Below are positions 1 to 12,796 of a stretch of 64,000 nt of DNA, in pieces. The position numbers and the translations under genes are program-made. Within the stretch, counting starts at the first letter, position 1; each line of letters begins with the position of its first letter. This DNA comes from Tipula vernalis (lineage: Eukaryota > Arthropoda > Insecta > Diptera > Tipulidae), in NCBI GenBank assembly GCA_958295665.1, contig OY282558.1, forward strand, positions 66,886,789 to 66,950,788, in the 5' to 3' direction. The notes under the pieces are model-generated. The model was given only the letters and a program-made list of their open reading frames with translations. It searched no databases and was not told the origin of the DNA.

Positions 1-1677
1 AAATGCGTTTGAATTTATTAGATGTCAATCAGCAATCCGAATCTCACAATGTATCCAATCCAATTGAATCGGTTGTTCACACACGGATGGAAATGTTAAT
101 ATTGACAGTGATCACCAATTCGCTGAGGGAAATTTGAAGTGAAAAAAATCAGCATTCGAAAATTGTTGAAATCGATTTTAATTCCACTCACGATGATATC
201 CGAAAAAAACTGCACAGCAAATGCGTTCGGAACGTCAATCAGCAGTCAGATCCTTCACATACACATTCGATGATCTTCGTGAATTCACTGTAGAGAATGA
301 ATAAAATCAGCTCACGGAAACTACGAAAATTCAATTCGATTGAATTATTTATCTAAATTATTAATTTAACTCACAATGAAATGGACAAAACTATTCGAAA
401 AACGCTCCCAAATATAAAAATACGCACAATATTGTCTGTTCAATGTGAGCCGGATATGAATTTCACAATTTACATAAATTCTTATGTCACCCACAACTCG
501 AAACGTCATCATTCGTTCGCTGTTTTCGTTTCAATTCAAATCAGCATGAACTGTTACGGCAATATATGAAATTCATTGGAATGACAGTGGCGCCATCTGT
601 CGAAAATTGGTCGTACCAAACTCAGAAATCTTCGTGGGCTCATGCACAACAACTTTGCTAAAGATCATCACATGATCAAATGCATAGTTTACGATTCTAT
701 AAAGGACATACAGACAAACATTCATTTTTATATATATAGATAGATGGCGTATCTTAATGTTTATTTTAAGAAAAATCTCAAATATCTTCGCAGTCGCAAC
801 AGACATAAAATCATCGTTAGCACAAAGAGAAATTGTTTTGCTTGGATTTATATCGACCCCAAGGTTAGAGTTTTATTAGCAACAAGTCGGCGCTACGTAT
901 ATAATTTGGCAACCGTTTAAAATGAAAATTATGTTGAAGAAGTAGAAGAAAAACACTTAATTCGAAACATTTGTAGAAGATCATGCATGAGAAATCGAAA
1001 CGACTTCGAATTACAAAAATTCAGGATTTAGTTTGTTGATGGCTTGGAGAAAGTGGAAAAAATTAACAGAAGTAAGAGCCTTGAGGCATTACTAATTTTA
1101 AGAACAAATTCGTAATTAATTTAAATTGTCGAAATTTTTTCTTTTTCTTTTATTTTAATCTATCCTTCCTTAGAATTGCTTCTTAGTGCCTATGCACGTC
1201 TAGCAAATTTTAATGCGATGTCACAAAAAAATTTCATTTGTCTAGCCTCTGGTCGAACGAAGCAATAAAAAATGAACACTGAAAAAACGGAAGTAATAAA
1301 AGTTAAATTACTTAATTATTTTGTTTAATTATTTAATAATTGATGGGAGAGTTTAACTTTAGAAATAAAATTCTAAATTTAGAGACAATCGGTATTCTGT
1401 AACAAAAAAGTTTCTAAATTTAGAAAAATAAAATGCTTTTAATATTTGTTTTTAGCCGGATCTACAAAATATCTAACGATTTTAATTTTATAAATATTTT
1501 GAAGAAGATTTCGTTAAGATTCTTTTCTCTAAATTTAGAAGCTAAATATCTCTTCGAAAATGTAAATTATTAGATGGTTTACAGCGCACTCTACAGGCTT
1601 TAACCTTCCGAAACCCTGCTTGTAACATATTATATGAATTTTATAAGTGATGAGCCCAAAGAACGATTTTACATATA
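1..1677. other. Non-coding AT-rich sequence
   Basis: No convincing gene is seen. The first 550 bases contain loosely repeated phrases (for example AATGCG followed by TCAATCAGCA near 1-35 and 220-245). Around 1370-1540 the palindrome CTAAATTTAG occurs three times. Neither pattern could be tied to a known element. Confidence 0.5.
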
Positions 1678-3284
1678 CAGTTGTATTCATAATAATAGCA
1701 GCGCATTACCTTGCTTTAATAACTCTGTAATATTTTTGACTCCTTACTCTTTTCCAAGGTTGGCAATGCTCTGAAAGTTTCTTCTCTCCTCACTTATTAA
1801 CAGTATATCCTTACTGTTTCAAAAACTGCTTAATTCTTTTTTATGAGATTACATTTATTAGCGAGTGTTTGAACCAAGCTGTTCATAATAATAGCAGCAA
1901 CGCAAGAAACATAATTTCAAGCGAGGTTTTTAACGAAGAGTTGCAACTTTTTATCTAATTGATAAGTACAAATTATTCTCGTAATTCGTAAAGTACAAAA
2001 ACCATATTTAACTGGATTTTAGAAAAAAACTTCGATGTGAAGGAAAATCTGACCGTGAAATACAAGAAATTATCTGATGTTCTGCGAAAATGGTCTGTCA
2101 TTCAATACAATTCAGTAAAATGGACTGATAAGGCTGAAACAAGTGAGGCCAAAAAGGAAAATAACTGAGCGTATTGACCGACAAAGCATACAAATGGTAA
2201 GGAACGACTCTCATATCAGCTCAAAAAAGATAAAGAAGAAACTTCAGGTACCTGTAAGTGCGGTGACTATACGGAGGCGCCTATTAGAAGCTAAATTGGC
2301 CGCCAGGAGTCCGAGAAAATTACTATTGCTCAGCAAGAGACATGTGGCAAAAAGAATACAGTTCGGTAGGGCGCACATCAATTGGCCCCTAGAAAACTGG
2401 TGAAATGTTTTATGGAGCGATGAAAGTAAAATTGTCCTTTATGGTTCCACAGGCCGTCGACAATATGTGAGGAGACCTCCAAACACTGCCCACGACCCAA
2501 AATACACAGTAAAGACTGTTAAGCATGGTGGTTCAAAGTTGATGGTTTGGGCTTGCTTCTCATACTTTGGTGTTGGGCCAATATATGCTATAACGGGCAT
2601 CATTGATAAATTTGTATACATTAAAATACTTGAAGATATCATGCTATACCGTATGCTGAGTATGAAATGGCCCTGAAATGGGTGTTTCAACAAGATAACG
2701 ACCCAAAACACACAAGCAAACAGGCGAAGTCATGATTTCGGAAGTACAAAATTAATCTTATGGAGTAGCCAACGCAATCACCGAACCTCAATTCTATAGA
2801 AAACGTGGGTGCTGATGTCAAAAATAAAGTGAGCAAAATTAATCCAAAAAATGCCCAGCAATTGTGGGAGGCAGTGCACAAAGCATGGAGTACAATACCC
2901 ATTGAGAGATGTCAAAACTTAGTGGACTCTATGAAAAGGAGGTCCGCGGCCGTCATCCGTAATAATGGGCATGCAACTAAATATTGACTGCTTTATTAAA
3001 AAACAATACACAAAAGTGGTGCTCGTTAAGTTTTTTTTGATGAATTTCTTAATTATTCCTAAACATTGTTTCGGACTGCTATTTTTGTGAACACCATGAA
3101 ATGGAATTTTTTATTTATATTAATTTTTAATCAAAAGAATAAATATTTGTTTGTCATTTTATAGCTTAATATGACAATATCAAATATATTTCATGAATAA
3201 ATCTTAATCAAACTTGCGTTTTTGAAAACTTATACGAGTTTTTTCTTCTTCTGGATAGCGCTGCTATTAATATGAACACAACTG
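1678..3284 (+). mobile_element. Tc1/mariner-family transposon (Tc1-like, DD34E), inactive
   Basis: The element is 1607 bp and is flanked on both sides by TA (1676-1677 and 3285-3286), the target duplication of Tc1/mariner elements. The ends begin CAGTTGT and form inverted repeats of about 28 bp with a few mismatches. A second copy of the motif TTCA..ATAGCAG lies inside each end (about 1879-1899 on the left, 3073-3094 inverted on the right), so the element has the paired IR/DR layout of Tc1-like transposons such as those of fish and flies. The interior carries a broken transposase on the plus strand. It cannot move itself, but its ends look intact. Confidence 0.93.
2010..2987 (+). pseudogene. 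Tc1-like transposase pseudogene
   Basis: The reading starts with a degraded helix-turn-helix region (SDREIQEII near 2050), then a second HTH-like part (2143-2400: TIRRRLLEAKLAAR). The catalytic core follows: first Asp in LWSDESK (about 2413), second Asp in QQDNDPKHTS (about 2695), and the Glu in NLNSIEN about 34 residues further on, so the triad is DD34E. Breaks seen directly are a TGA after WPLENW near 2401 where Tc1 proteins have Arg, a TGA at about 2731, and a TAG in place of Trp at about 2766, plus a frame change before 2690. A shared family layout (catalytic domain 1, then DPKHT and PxLNxIEN motifs) makes the assignment firm. Not functional. Confidence 0.93.
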
Positions 3285-6200
3285 TATGTTCGTCAGTGGA
3301 AAGAACCAATCTCGAGACCGCGACAGGGCACAAATTTCAAATTTTTGATCACATTTTTCCAGAGCTTCTAAGGTGATTTTTCCAAATGTTTATTTCTTTA
3401 ACCCGATATTGTGTTTGCTGTCAGCAAGTCAATACTAACGTTTTTCCATAAAAAAATATTTGCTTGCTAAACAATCGAATATTTACTCTCTAGTATTTTT
3501 AACATTTCAAATTCTTTATTTTTGACAAGGTCTCTCAACTTGAGCTCCTTTTTTCGTAAGGTTATATTTCACAGATGTCATATTAATTGTGTAGAACAAC
3601 ACTTTCAAATTGTTAAATTATTTTGTCAACAATTCTCAAAAAATCTTATGTTCTGACAAAGCAGATTTCGCAGATTTTTTTTTTTTTTTTTGGTCGTATT
3701 TAGGGAGAGGAAAATCCAAGAACGTTTTGAACGTCCCATGTAACCAAAAATTTGTCACTGTTTACAGTGCCATGCATATTCATCTAGCAGTGTTAATGTT
3801 GTACCAGTGAGCTACGATACTATAACATAATAACCGATTTTTTTCGTTGTAAGAAACTGGAAGATAAGAACCTTAACGAATTGGGGTCTCTTTCGAGGAA
3901 AGTTTCCAAATGATGATGGTTAACCAAAAAAAAATCAAGCGATTAGATACCACTATCTTTGGGATTGTATGAAAAGGCAGGTTTAGAGGAACAAATTACA
4001 AATGTTATGTACAAAATGTTATCAGAAATTTTGATAAAAGAATGACGTACGGTTTAGATTCAAGAGGTGGTCGTATGGCAGATTCGATTTTTTCTTGTAT
4101 CGCATATTTCGTATAAATGCCACACAATCTACTTTTATATAATTTCATAGTTACAGAACGACACACTGAGTGGGAAGAACTGCCACCAATTTGCGTGACT
4201 TCGGCCTGCCTCATGTCCAGTAAAATTAGTATTGCACCGAACAACAACGTGATAACCCAAATTTTTAGAAAATGAAGTATGAAGAAATGAAGAATTTGGA
4301 CAAAATTTCATAACGTAATATTATTCGCGCAAAAAAATCTAATACGCCTACCGAGATTGTTTACAGCAGGAAAGAAGATTTGTGATTCAAATGACACGAA
4401 AATCACCCTTAAAGAACGTAAGAGGGGTTATATGCAGCAGAAGAAATAACTTGTGCTCCTGTCCCAAGCAAATCGTACTCATTTTCTTGTCTAGGTCTGT
4501 ACAAAATTTATCTCTAAAAGCGTTATCAAAAATACATAACGGTATCAATAGCTGAATTTTATAATTTCTTAATAACCCTATCTGTAATATGCTTTACGAT
4601 CTTACATACCACTTTCTATTATCAATTATGTCCAGCAATAAATTGGAGCCAATTGAGTAAATTTCTATAGGTTTATTTCAAAATGACACTCGGGGAAATA
4701 TAAACTGAACTCAACAAGCAAATAACCCAAGGCTTCCAGTCATTTACCTTGTCATTTTATCTTATCGTTTATGAACTTGAAATTGAATTATGGACGTTTT
4801 ATTCATTCTATGAATCAATCTCTAGTTGGTGTCTGTTGACTAAAGGTCAAATCAAATATTTATTTGTGCTCGGTTGTCAAGCTTTGATTATGACATTTTA
4901 ACGGAAGTTTTCCAAAAAATTCTGTTCTACCGTTCAAATCGAATGGTTAATGGTACAAGTAGCTTACCTTGCGTCATTCAGTCTTCTGACAAAATGCAAT
5001 AATACAGCATACATTTTCTATAACCGCTTCAAATTAAATTTATGAATATATAATTGATAGTTGATAAATAAACAAATTTTATTTTAGTTGTAAGTTTATA
5101 TTTTAAAATTCAATAGACGATTCAGTCATCCAAACAAGGTGATAAATGAAATTTGTTACACATATATCACCGTAATAAATGGTTGCGACAATAGGGGCGG
5201 TAAAATGATGTTATGTCTTGCAAGTAAAACTAAATAACTTGCTGGTTAAAATTTGTTGGATTGTTAGCTGTAGCTATAACTATACTATTGTATGAAATTG
5301 CAACCATAATCTGTTATTTCAGATTGAAAACACTGATAGTTGTGAGAAAAGTTGTTTGATATTACCAAATGTTTTTTTTATGTTTAGCTAATAACTAAGA
5401 TTCGATTACATAGCATGAGAACCATTCATATTTGTAATATTGCTTTTGTGTTTAATCGATATTGAAGTATTGTTAAAGTGATAAATGTGGGATAGTTATT
5501 TGAAATTTTATTTTTCGTCTTGTGCAACCGAAATTTAGACTTCGCATAATATTTGCCACTTAATGGTTCAATTTTTGTTGGTAACGCAGTAAATAACCCC
5601 ACGATTTCATTTTCGTATCCCACATTTTGTTTGCTCCGAACATAATAAGACATTTAACCAATCAACTAATCAATTGATGGCAACATTAGTATAGAAAGTC
5701 TCATTTTATGGTAATTTTAGGATTTAGGTTTTGACAATTTGAATTAAAAAACAACTTCAATTCTACTCGGAATTCAAGAATTAAAATTTATCTCAGATTT
5801 TGGCAACGTCGATTGTAGTTGTATTAATAAATTCGAAATGAACACTGATTTTGACTTCAAGTTTCCTTGTTTACTATACCATTTTATTTGAAATTTGTCC
5901 TAGAATCGATCTATCTTGAACAACCATGAAAACAAATTATTAATTACTAAATCTCTAATTTCCAGTATCAGTTCAAATTATTTGATATTGAATATTAAAT
6001 ACGGTTTTTGGCAGCACATCACTTTCTTCGAACTATTGAATTATTAAACGCGTACAAATTAAGTATGTAGATCATCAAATTTTGCTCCAAATCGAAGTAA
6101 AACAAATGTTAAACATACTTAAAAACGTCTTCAATTAGCATCATTTAGCAACTTTTAAAAATAATTAAGAATCCTGATACATAGAATAAATTAACACCTA

Positions 6201-6399
6201 GTTTATCTAAAATACCACTACCTTGTTTATCTAAAATTTTAAAATTTTTAAATCGTCACTTACTGAACTGAACTAAACTTTACTGATTTTGTATATGTTC
6301 AAAAATTCAAAAATTTCTTACTCCCTATAAATTATCTAACTTCCAAAATATAAAATAATCGATTTTTTCCAAGTATGTATCTCCATTTTGGAGCTTAGG
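3285..6399. other. Intergenic sequence, no gene recognised
   Basis: About 3.1 kb of AT-rich sequence with only short chance reading frames that lack recognisable motifs. There is a pure T run near 3676-3691. I see no RNA gene, no terminal repeats and no conserved protein here. Confidence 0.5.
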
Positions 6400-7330
6400 A
6401 CGTCAGTTAGAGTGGATTATCTGGTTCTTTATATGGGCTATTCCTTTCAATTCTGTCCATGTTTATCGGATTTGTTTCGCTTCAACTATAATATGGCCAG
6501 AAGCATAAAGCACCACTGATTTTAAATAGGAGTTTAACATTCGTATCTTTGTTGTCATTGGCATGACAGTTGTATTGCAGGTTTTGTTTCAACATGTTGA
6601 ATATTTTCTGGCTTCCTGGTCCTGTTCTTTCTACACTAAAATCCAGGAACTGAACTGACTGAGCGGATTGGTGTACTTATGTTATGAGTTCCTGTTCTAA
6701 GTGCGATAGGTTGTATAATTTCTGGTGCATATCAGTGTGTTTCTGTACTAGCAGGCATACGCCAGATCATAGAGTCTTCTTATGGGGCTCTATTTTATGG
6801 GAAACCGTATTGGAGACAGTACACATTCTTGCCTAACTCTTCATGAGTTGCAATATTTTTAACTCTGCTTTTCTTTGTTATGAGCTCGATTCCCAGCATC
6901 CCGAGACACATTTCCACAAATTTTCTAAACGAGTTCTATTATTTTTCTGGGAATACACATTTCACAGATGCCTTCCTTTTGGCATTTCTGTTAATCGTGT
7001 CAAATACGCGTTCAAATCAACGGAGAGTGCCTAAATTGCTCGACGACGATACGACTTAAATTTTTGTGATCCACACTACTTCTTCCTGGTCTAAAGCGAG
7101 CTTTTTCATTCCTTAGATTTTGGTTGAACTTTAGCAATACTCTTTCTAGAATGATCACTGCTAATACTTTTATTGTGCTTTTGAGGAGGGAAAAACTTCA
7201 CCATCTTTTGCATTCTTGCAGGTCGCCTTTCTTCGGGTTTGTTATGGTTAATTCCTCTTCAGTGTATTTCCTGAGACCTATCCTTGCCTTGGTAGTAGTA
7301 GCAGTCTTAACGTAAGCTTTTTCCAGTTCT
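6400..7330 (-). mobile_element. Possible highly decayed non-LTR retrotransposon remnant
   Basis: The minus strand has a higher GC content than its surroundings. With frequent stops it reads like reverse-transcriptase sequence: a stretch resembling VFDTINRNAKRK near 6990, compared with the usual FDxINRxLLW, lies downstream of a region resembling the GFRPGRS block near 7090-7110. The match is weak and no palm-domain YADD could be found. It may equally be an unrelated old repeat. No boundaries are visible. Confidence 0.25.
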
Positions 7331-8320
7331 TTTCATTTTTGGTCGATATTATGATGGTTTCATTACTTGGCAGATTAAGTTGGAGCTTTTCTTTGCTAAT
7401 CTCTCTTTAGTCTTTGAACGTTTCATCGCTGCTAGTTAGTTACAGAATTTAAATATTATCAGTTGGTCATCACTGATGGAATTTCTTGCTAATCAATCTG
7501 GTTTTTAGTTGATTTTATTGTTTTTTTTAAATTTTTGCTTTTTTCTAAATGTCTAACTTGGTTCTCGATTTTACTTATCTTTTTAAAATGCCAATACCCA
7601 AACTCAGAACTTTGGAGGAAAGTTAGGAGATAAGTTCAATAATTCCAAATTTCGGAAGAACTAAATCTGTTAATTTCTTAATTCTGTTATTTCTAAATCC
7701 TAAATTTTCTTTGTAACTTCCAATATTCCTAAATATAACAAATTCTAAAGTTTCTGAATATATAAAATTTCTAAATGCAAATCTTTAAAATTTTCTTAGC
7801 TTCTTAAATCTTTTTAATTTCTAAATTTACTCTTTCAAAAATTTTCTAGTTCTCCAAATTTCATTGGTTAGTGCCCAGTTTATAGAGAAATACGTGGTCA
7901 GGCATACTAACAACATGAAAGCTATTTTTTGCGAATTAGATGGCCGGGACACATTACTTATATGTAACTTATGCGTAGTCTGGGAGGCTCGCTTTTTGAT
8001 AAAGCATTTTCTCAGAGCTAATTTATGATTTTTTCGTCACAAACATTCTAGAAATTGCAGCCCTCTTGTGTCATTTTCACAAAAATCTTTTATCTGGCTA
8101 AAACGTTAGATTCAGATCACTTATATTCAAAAATTTGAATAGATGACAATTTCTTTAGTGCTTCAGTCTTGCCGGAGAACATTTAAGAAAGTATGAATTT
8201 TCTGAAGGCTAACAGGCGAGATTTCCGTTCTTAAACTACGATTCAAGCTTCCTCCTGTAGTCATTTAACTTTGACAGCCGGCCGACTAAGTCACGTAAAT
8301 GTCCGATGGTGGAGTCAAAC

Positions 8321-8488
8321 CTTTTTCTTTTACTTAATGTTTAGATTAAGACCTCTCTCCCTCAATTATACTGCAACACTAGACAATACTTCTTTTGCAC
8401 AGTTTAAATCCAGACTTCCATAAATCTTCCTTGTTTGGCAAGATTAAATGGGGAGGTCTTAATCCAAGCATTAAGCAAAAAGAAATAG
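8321..8488. repeat. Inverted repeat, MITE-like
   Basis: Two arms of about 38 bp (8321-8358 and 8450-8488) are imperfectly complementary, sharing CTTAATG.TT.GATTAAGACCT, with about 90 bases between them. The size and shape fit a small non-autonomous DNA transposon. No target duplication was identified, so the outer ends are uncertain. Confidence 0.5.
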
Positions 8489-9481
8489 ATTACATTGACA
8501 TTTTCCTAAATTACATCAAACTATCTTCCAATTCAAAAACAATTAGCTTTCTGACAATGACATAAATGTTCGCATATCTCACATGTTTGAACGGATATAT
8601 CTGCCAAAACCACTACCAGTAAATAGCAAGCAAAACATTTTATTTTGTAGAGCTTTAAAATAAAGAGAGAAAAAATGGGACCTTGAGAAAATGACTAAAT
8701 CAAAAAGTCAACTATTTATAGCCTACGTAGTAACAAAATCATCTATAGCCTACGAATTAGCAAAATCATATAATGTGGTTATGTTTGTACGTAAATCCGC
8801 AAAAGTTATCTAGTCGTTCCCGAAGAAACCAGTGCATGGGAGGGTGGAACACTTAAACCCCCTAAGGATCTCTAAAACAAGTGTTCTGACCCGTTCACTT
8901 TTAGCGACATTATTTCAGAACGACCAGAATATGAAGCATTTCACATCATGCCTTTTGATTTAAAAGAGAGACACAGTTTCTAGTTCTATCCTAATGTTGT
9001 GGAATCGTTTGGTTGACAAACTTCTAGTCCTAATACGTGTAAGGGTGCGTCTATTTACTGAGAATTATGCATCGATTACAATTTATAATTTTCAGAATGA
9101 TTTTAATTTAATTTCAGGAAAAGAAAGATTTTTCTTTAAAGTTCAAAATTCAAAGAAAATGATTTTCACATTTTATAATTAGAGAAAAAAAACTGTTTAC
9201 TTACCCCAATTTTGTCTCGCGACCCGCTGCTTTAATAGACCAAAATTACTTAAGCATTATAGCAAAAAACGTTCTAGGATAAAATGGTATCGCCTTGAGA
9301 GGACACAATGAAATAATTTATGTTGATCTTGAAATGACCTGACAAGGAGATCATGTCAAAGTCAACTTCTTTTTGTTTTTAATTCGAATCTATGCAAATT
9401 TTTTGATGAAATTATGTTTTACACAAAAACGAACAACTGTTTTTCCCCCGCCTCTGCCTTGATCCCTGCCTTGAATGGGCC

Positions 9482-9563
9482 TATTAATTACAACTTTATT
9501 TATTGGTATAAACCAATGTTGAAATTGGTTTATACCAATTAAACAAATTAAGTTGTAATTAAT
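9482..9563. repeat. Near-perfect palindrome
   Basis: The arms ATTAATTACAACTT and AAGTTGTAATTAAT, and inside them TGGTATAAACCA and TGGTTTATACCA, are inverted copies around a short centre. The structure would fold into a long hairpin. It may be a deletion derivative of a foldback or MITE element. Confidence 0.6.
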
Positions 9564-10411
9564 AAGTTCTTTCAAGGTCATCCGAATTAATTTAGCTATG
9601 TTTACCTCCCTAAAAATAAACGTCTTTATCCTGGAAAAATTTTTTCCTTTATTTTCGAGATATATATTTAGATCCGAAATATTGATGTGGGTCAACTTAA
9701 ACAGTTCACCCTGTCCCGATTGTTTTATTTTAGTATTCTAGATTTTAACAAATATTAATAACCTTTAGACTATAGCTCAATAGATAATTTATAGCGGAGC
9801 TAATCATTAAAAAATTCATAATATTTTTTCAGAGACTGGTTTACGTCGTTTTGGTATTATTGACTCGCGATTAAGAGCAAAAAATGTAATATTCGGTCTT
9901 TAATGCGCTTAACATTATTTTAAACCTGTGATTAAGGTATGCTCGATAGTATTTTGTGCATACTTATTTCTAAAAGGTTAATAAATTAGGCATCCTAGGA
10001 TTTTAGATCTGAAAGTATCTCTTATTTTAAAATTATCACCATTCACAGCTTCTGAATATTCTGAAACGGTTTAACCAACTTTATGTAAACTGAGCTACTG
10101 GGCGTAGCATCCGGTGCGGCTTGTGTTAATACATTCCGTAGGTTTTGTGCTGTTGCATCAATTTCCAATTAGCATGTTGATTCGTCCGGAATCTAGGTGG
10201 TGATAATTTTAGAACTTCCATGTTTAGTGCTATAAATACCGATCGGAAAATAGATCGTAACACGTTCACGTAAAACTCCAGCAAATCGGGAATATAATTT
10301 ACATATATAATTTTGGGATTATAATTTTGTCTCTCTCTAAATTGGCCGTTTTCTTTTCGAAGATATTAATCTGGACCCAATCGATATGCGTGCCATTGTA
10401 GCAACTTCCTT

Positions 10412-12260
10412 CTTCTTCTTCTTCCGGTGGCGCTACATTCCATGAAGGGATTTGGCCCGCCTCAACGATGTTCCTTCAAATAGTTCGATCCGCTGCAAGA
10501 GAACGCCAGACACGGTGACCGAATGTGTTTAGGTCTCTTTCAACGTCGTCCATCCGTCGGGTGTAGATAGATGCCTACCACGAGCTACTTTCGTTGGTGC
10601 CGACTCCCAAGGCCTATTTAGTGGTCCGATATTCATTCATATTCTGTCAGTGGCTAACGCTATCATTGCGTGATATATCAGGAGACTTTTGATGTTGGCG
10701 TAAAATTCTCGTTAGCCTGCTACGATCCTCGATGAAATGTCCACAGAAACGGAGTTTTGCTCAGTGATCAGCGATCCTAGGTAGTTGAACTCATTCACCT
10801 TCTCATATTGTGTATCTCCTGAAATAAAGTCTCCTCGCGCCTGTCTCGTTGCGGTGACCATGTATTTAGTCTTCGCTTCGTTGATCTGAAGGCCAGCTTC
10901 TTTGGCTGTTAATTTCAACGGAAGAAGGTCCTCTTTAAGCGAGATGACGTTGCGGCCCAGAATGCAAAAATCGTCAGCATATTTTAATAGCTGGGTTGAT
11001 TTACAATACAGACAACTGGGCTGCGCCTTATTGAGCTGACGAATGAAGTACTCCAATGAAAGGTTGAAGAGGCTTTTGAGCTATTGTGCTATGTTATCCC
11101 GAAATCACCCAAAATTGTACCTTCTATTAGCACCTTACATATTAAGCCATCCATTAAAAGCTGACACATAGAAACCAATATTGACGGCATGCTCAGGTAG
11201 GACAAGACTTTCCATAAAGTATCCCTCTTAATGCTATCGGGACATAACAGATAATTGTCGCCATATTTGCGCATTTCGTTGCAGATACCATCCTAACGGG
11301 ATATCTTGTAATTTTTCATCTGTAATATCACGTCATCTCGACATTGACATCGCGTTGAAGCAAGAGAGGTTGTTGATCAGAAGGTGGTGGCTATCTATTT
11401 AGAAGCGAGGAGAAATAATTCCCTCACCCTTCGAGAACGGTCTAAGTGTCCATTTTTAATTCACCTGATTCATTGCGAAAAGCGCTACTACGTGAATGAA
11501 GGTCCTTAGCTATTTCTTATATACTGTGATATCTATCTATCAGGCTAGAATTTTAGATGTTAGATGCCGGTTGCTCATGCTATGTTCATGTTTTCCGCCT
11601 GTCTAGCCGATTGGAGATGTTCCTCGCAGTCATGTAGTCGTTATGAGATTGTCTTGTTCTTTGTGATCGATTTCGTTCCGAATCTAGAAGGATTTTGGCC
11701 TATGGTGGAGATTGCAGCATTGGTTACTGCCGTTTTAATGATGTCCCACTGTTCTTGAACGGAGTCAGGAAGTGGTTTATTCTCCAAAATTTCTGATACA
11801 GTTGTTCCGTCGTTTGATTTCCATGTGGCTTTGTGAATATGCTGAGTAAAGCCAGCTCGCTGATGCGTGTTCCATTGTTGTTTGATGTAGGGTGCAAGGA
11901 ATTACAATTTCAATGTCATGTTGCGTAACTTTGCTCAGGACGGTTTCGAGCCGGTCGTAGAAAGCGTCTTTGATTTGATCAAGCAGGCCCCTCAGTTCAC
12001 AAATGACATATTGAAGTGACGACGTCCATGAAATCTGAGTGTAACAAATCCGATTATTGACAGGCATAAAATCAGTCACAAATTGACCACATCGGTTGCT
12101 AATCAAAAAATCGACGCCAAATTCATGTTTATCCATGTTATTGCTGTGACACGAGGTTAGTCCGTAGCGACTGTAATCGATTATGCCACTGTCGTATAAC
12201 CTGCAGACTTAATGTATTTCCTTGTCCAGACAGATGCTTTTTGCAGCAATATGCTATATT
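10412..12260 (-). mobile_element. Truncated RTE-like non-LTR retrotransposon (endonuclease + RT)
   Basis: Read on the minus strand, the element starts with part of an AP-type endonuclease (12136 downwards: MDKHEFGVDFLISNRCGQF, then VNNRICY and a DAFYDRLETVLSKV region). It continues with reverse transcriptase pieces: SIKRDTLWKVLSYL (about 11240), a missing middle, then LLKYADDFCILGRN (YADD box, about 10990) and FNYLGSLIT (about 10780). The 3' end is a GAA repeat, seen as TTCTTCTTC at 10412-10424, as is common for RTE-type tails. Internal deletions and stops show it is dead. The endonuclease type is the one often annotated in insects as craniofacial development protein 2-like; the clade name is an inference. 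Confidence 0.85.
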
Positions 12261-12796
12261 TTTAGAGTTCATAACGTCTTAATTCCCTCGCATTGACTTC
12301 ATCCTTGAAAATATGATTTAGTGCATGTTGTTCCGCTCTTCGTAGTGGAGTCATTTTTTTTTCTTAACTTCTTTTAACCGTTTAAAAATTGTCTGACTCA
12401 TTTCGCAACAATGCGATAATCAGATCAAAAATTAGTTGTCATAAAAGTACCAAACAGCTTTTCTGTTGTGTAAAAGGAACCTACTATAAGTATCAACCGT
12501 ATAAATGTAAATTTTTGGAAATTTCTCGGAAGTTTAGATTAGAATTTATATTATGCAATTAAGTATTTTTAATTAATTCCGGCCGTGCGCGCCTTATCAA
12601 AAACTCACGTTTTAATTATAAGTTATTTTGTTATACATACTAACGGTTGTTATATTTCTTTACTTATATAAGTTATAAATAAAAAATTTTTTGATAAAAA
12701 TAATTTTATGCTCGCGGATAAAATTAATTACTATTTTAAAAACCGCACTAATCACTCACCGATAATAATATTGTTTTGTTGTTTGTTTATTTTCAG
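12261..12796. other. AT-rich sequence preceding a DENND6 exon
   Basis: This is intronic sequence ending in the splice acceptor TTTTCAG at 12790-12796. I could not find the missing first coding exon of DENND6 in it. Confidence 0.5.

Larger units (their letters stand above)
7440..10411. other. Intergenic repeats and AT-rich sequence
   Basis: No gene is recognised. The stretch 7560-7870 is low-complexity TTCTAAAT-type sequence. Two hairpin-forming repeats lie inside and are listed separately. The segment near 9310-9440 (a rough CAAGGTCA motif, then CGAATCTA..CAAATTTTT, then GAACAACTG) resembles 17780-17885, which suggests a dispersed diverged repeat family. Confidence 0.4.

Noticed and set aside
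12776..12796. Start Met for DENND6 at 12776
   Set aside because: The seven codons before 12797 are pyrimidine-rich acceptor sequence ending in CAG, not family-like protein.
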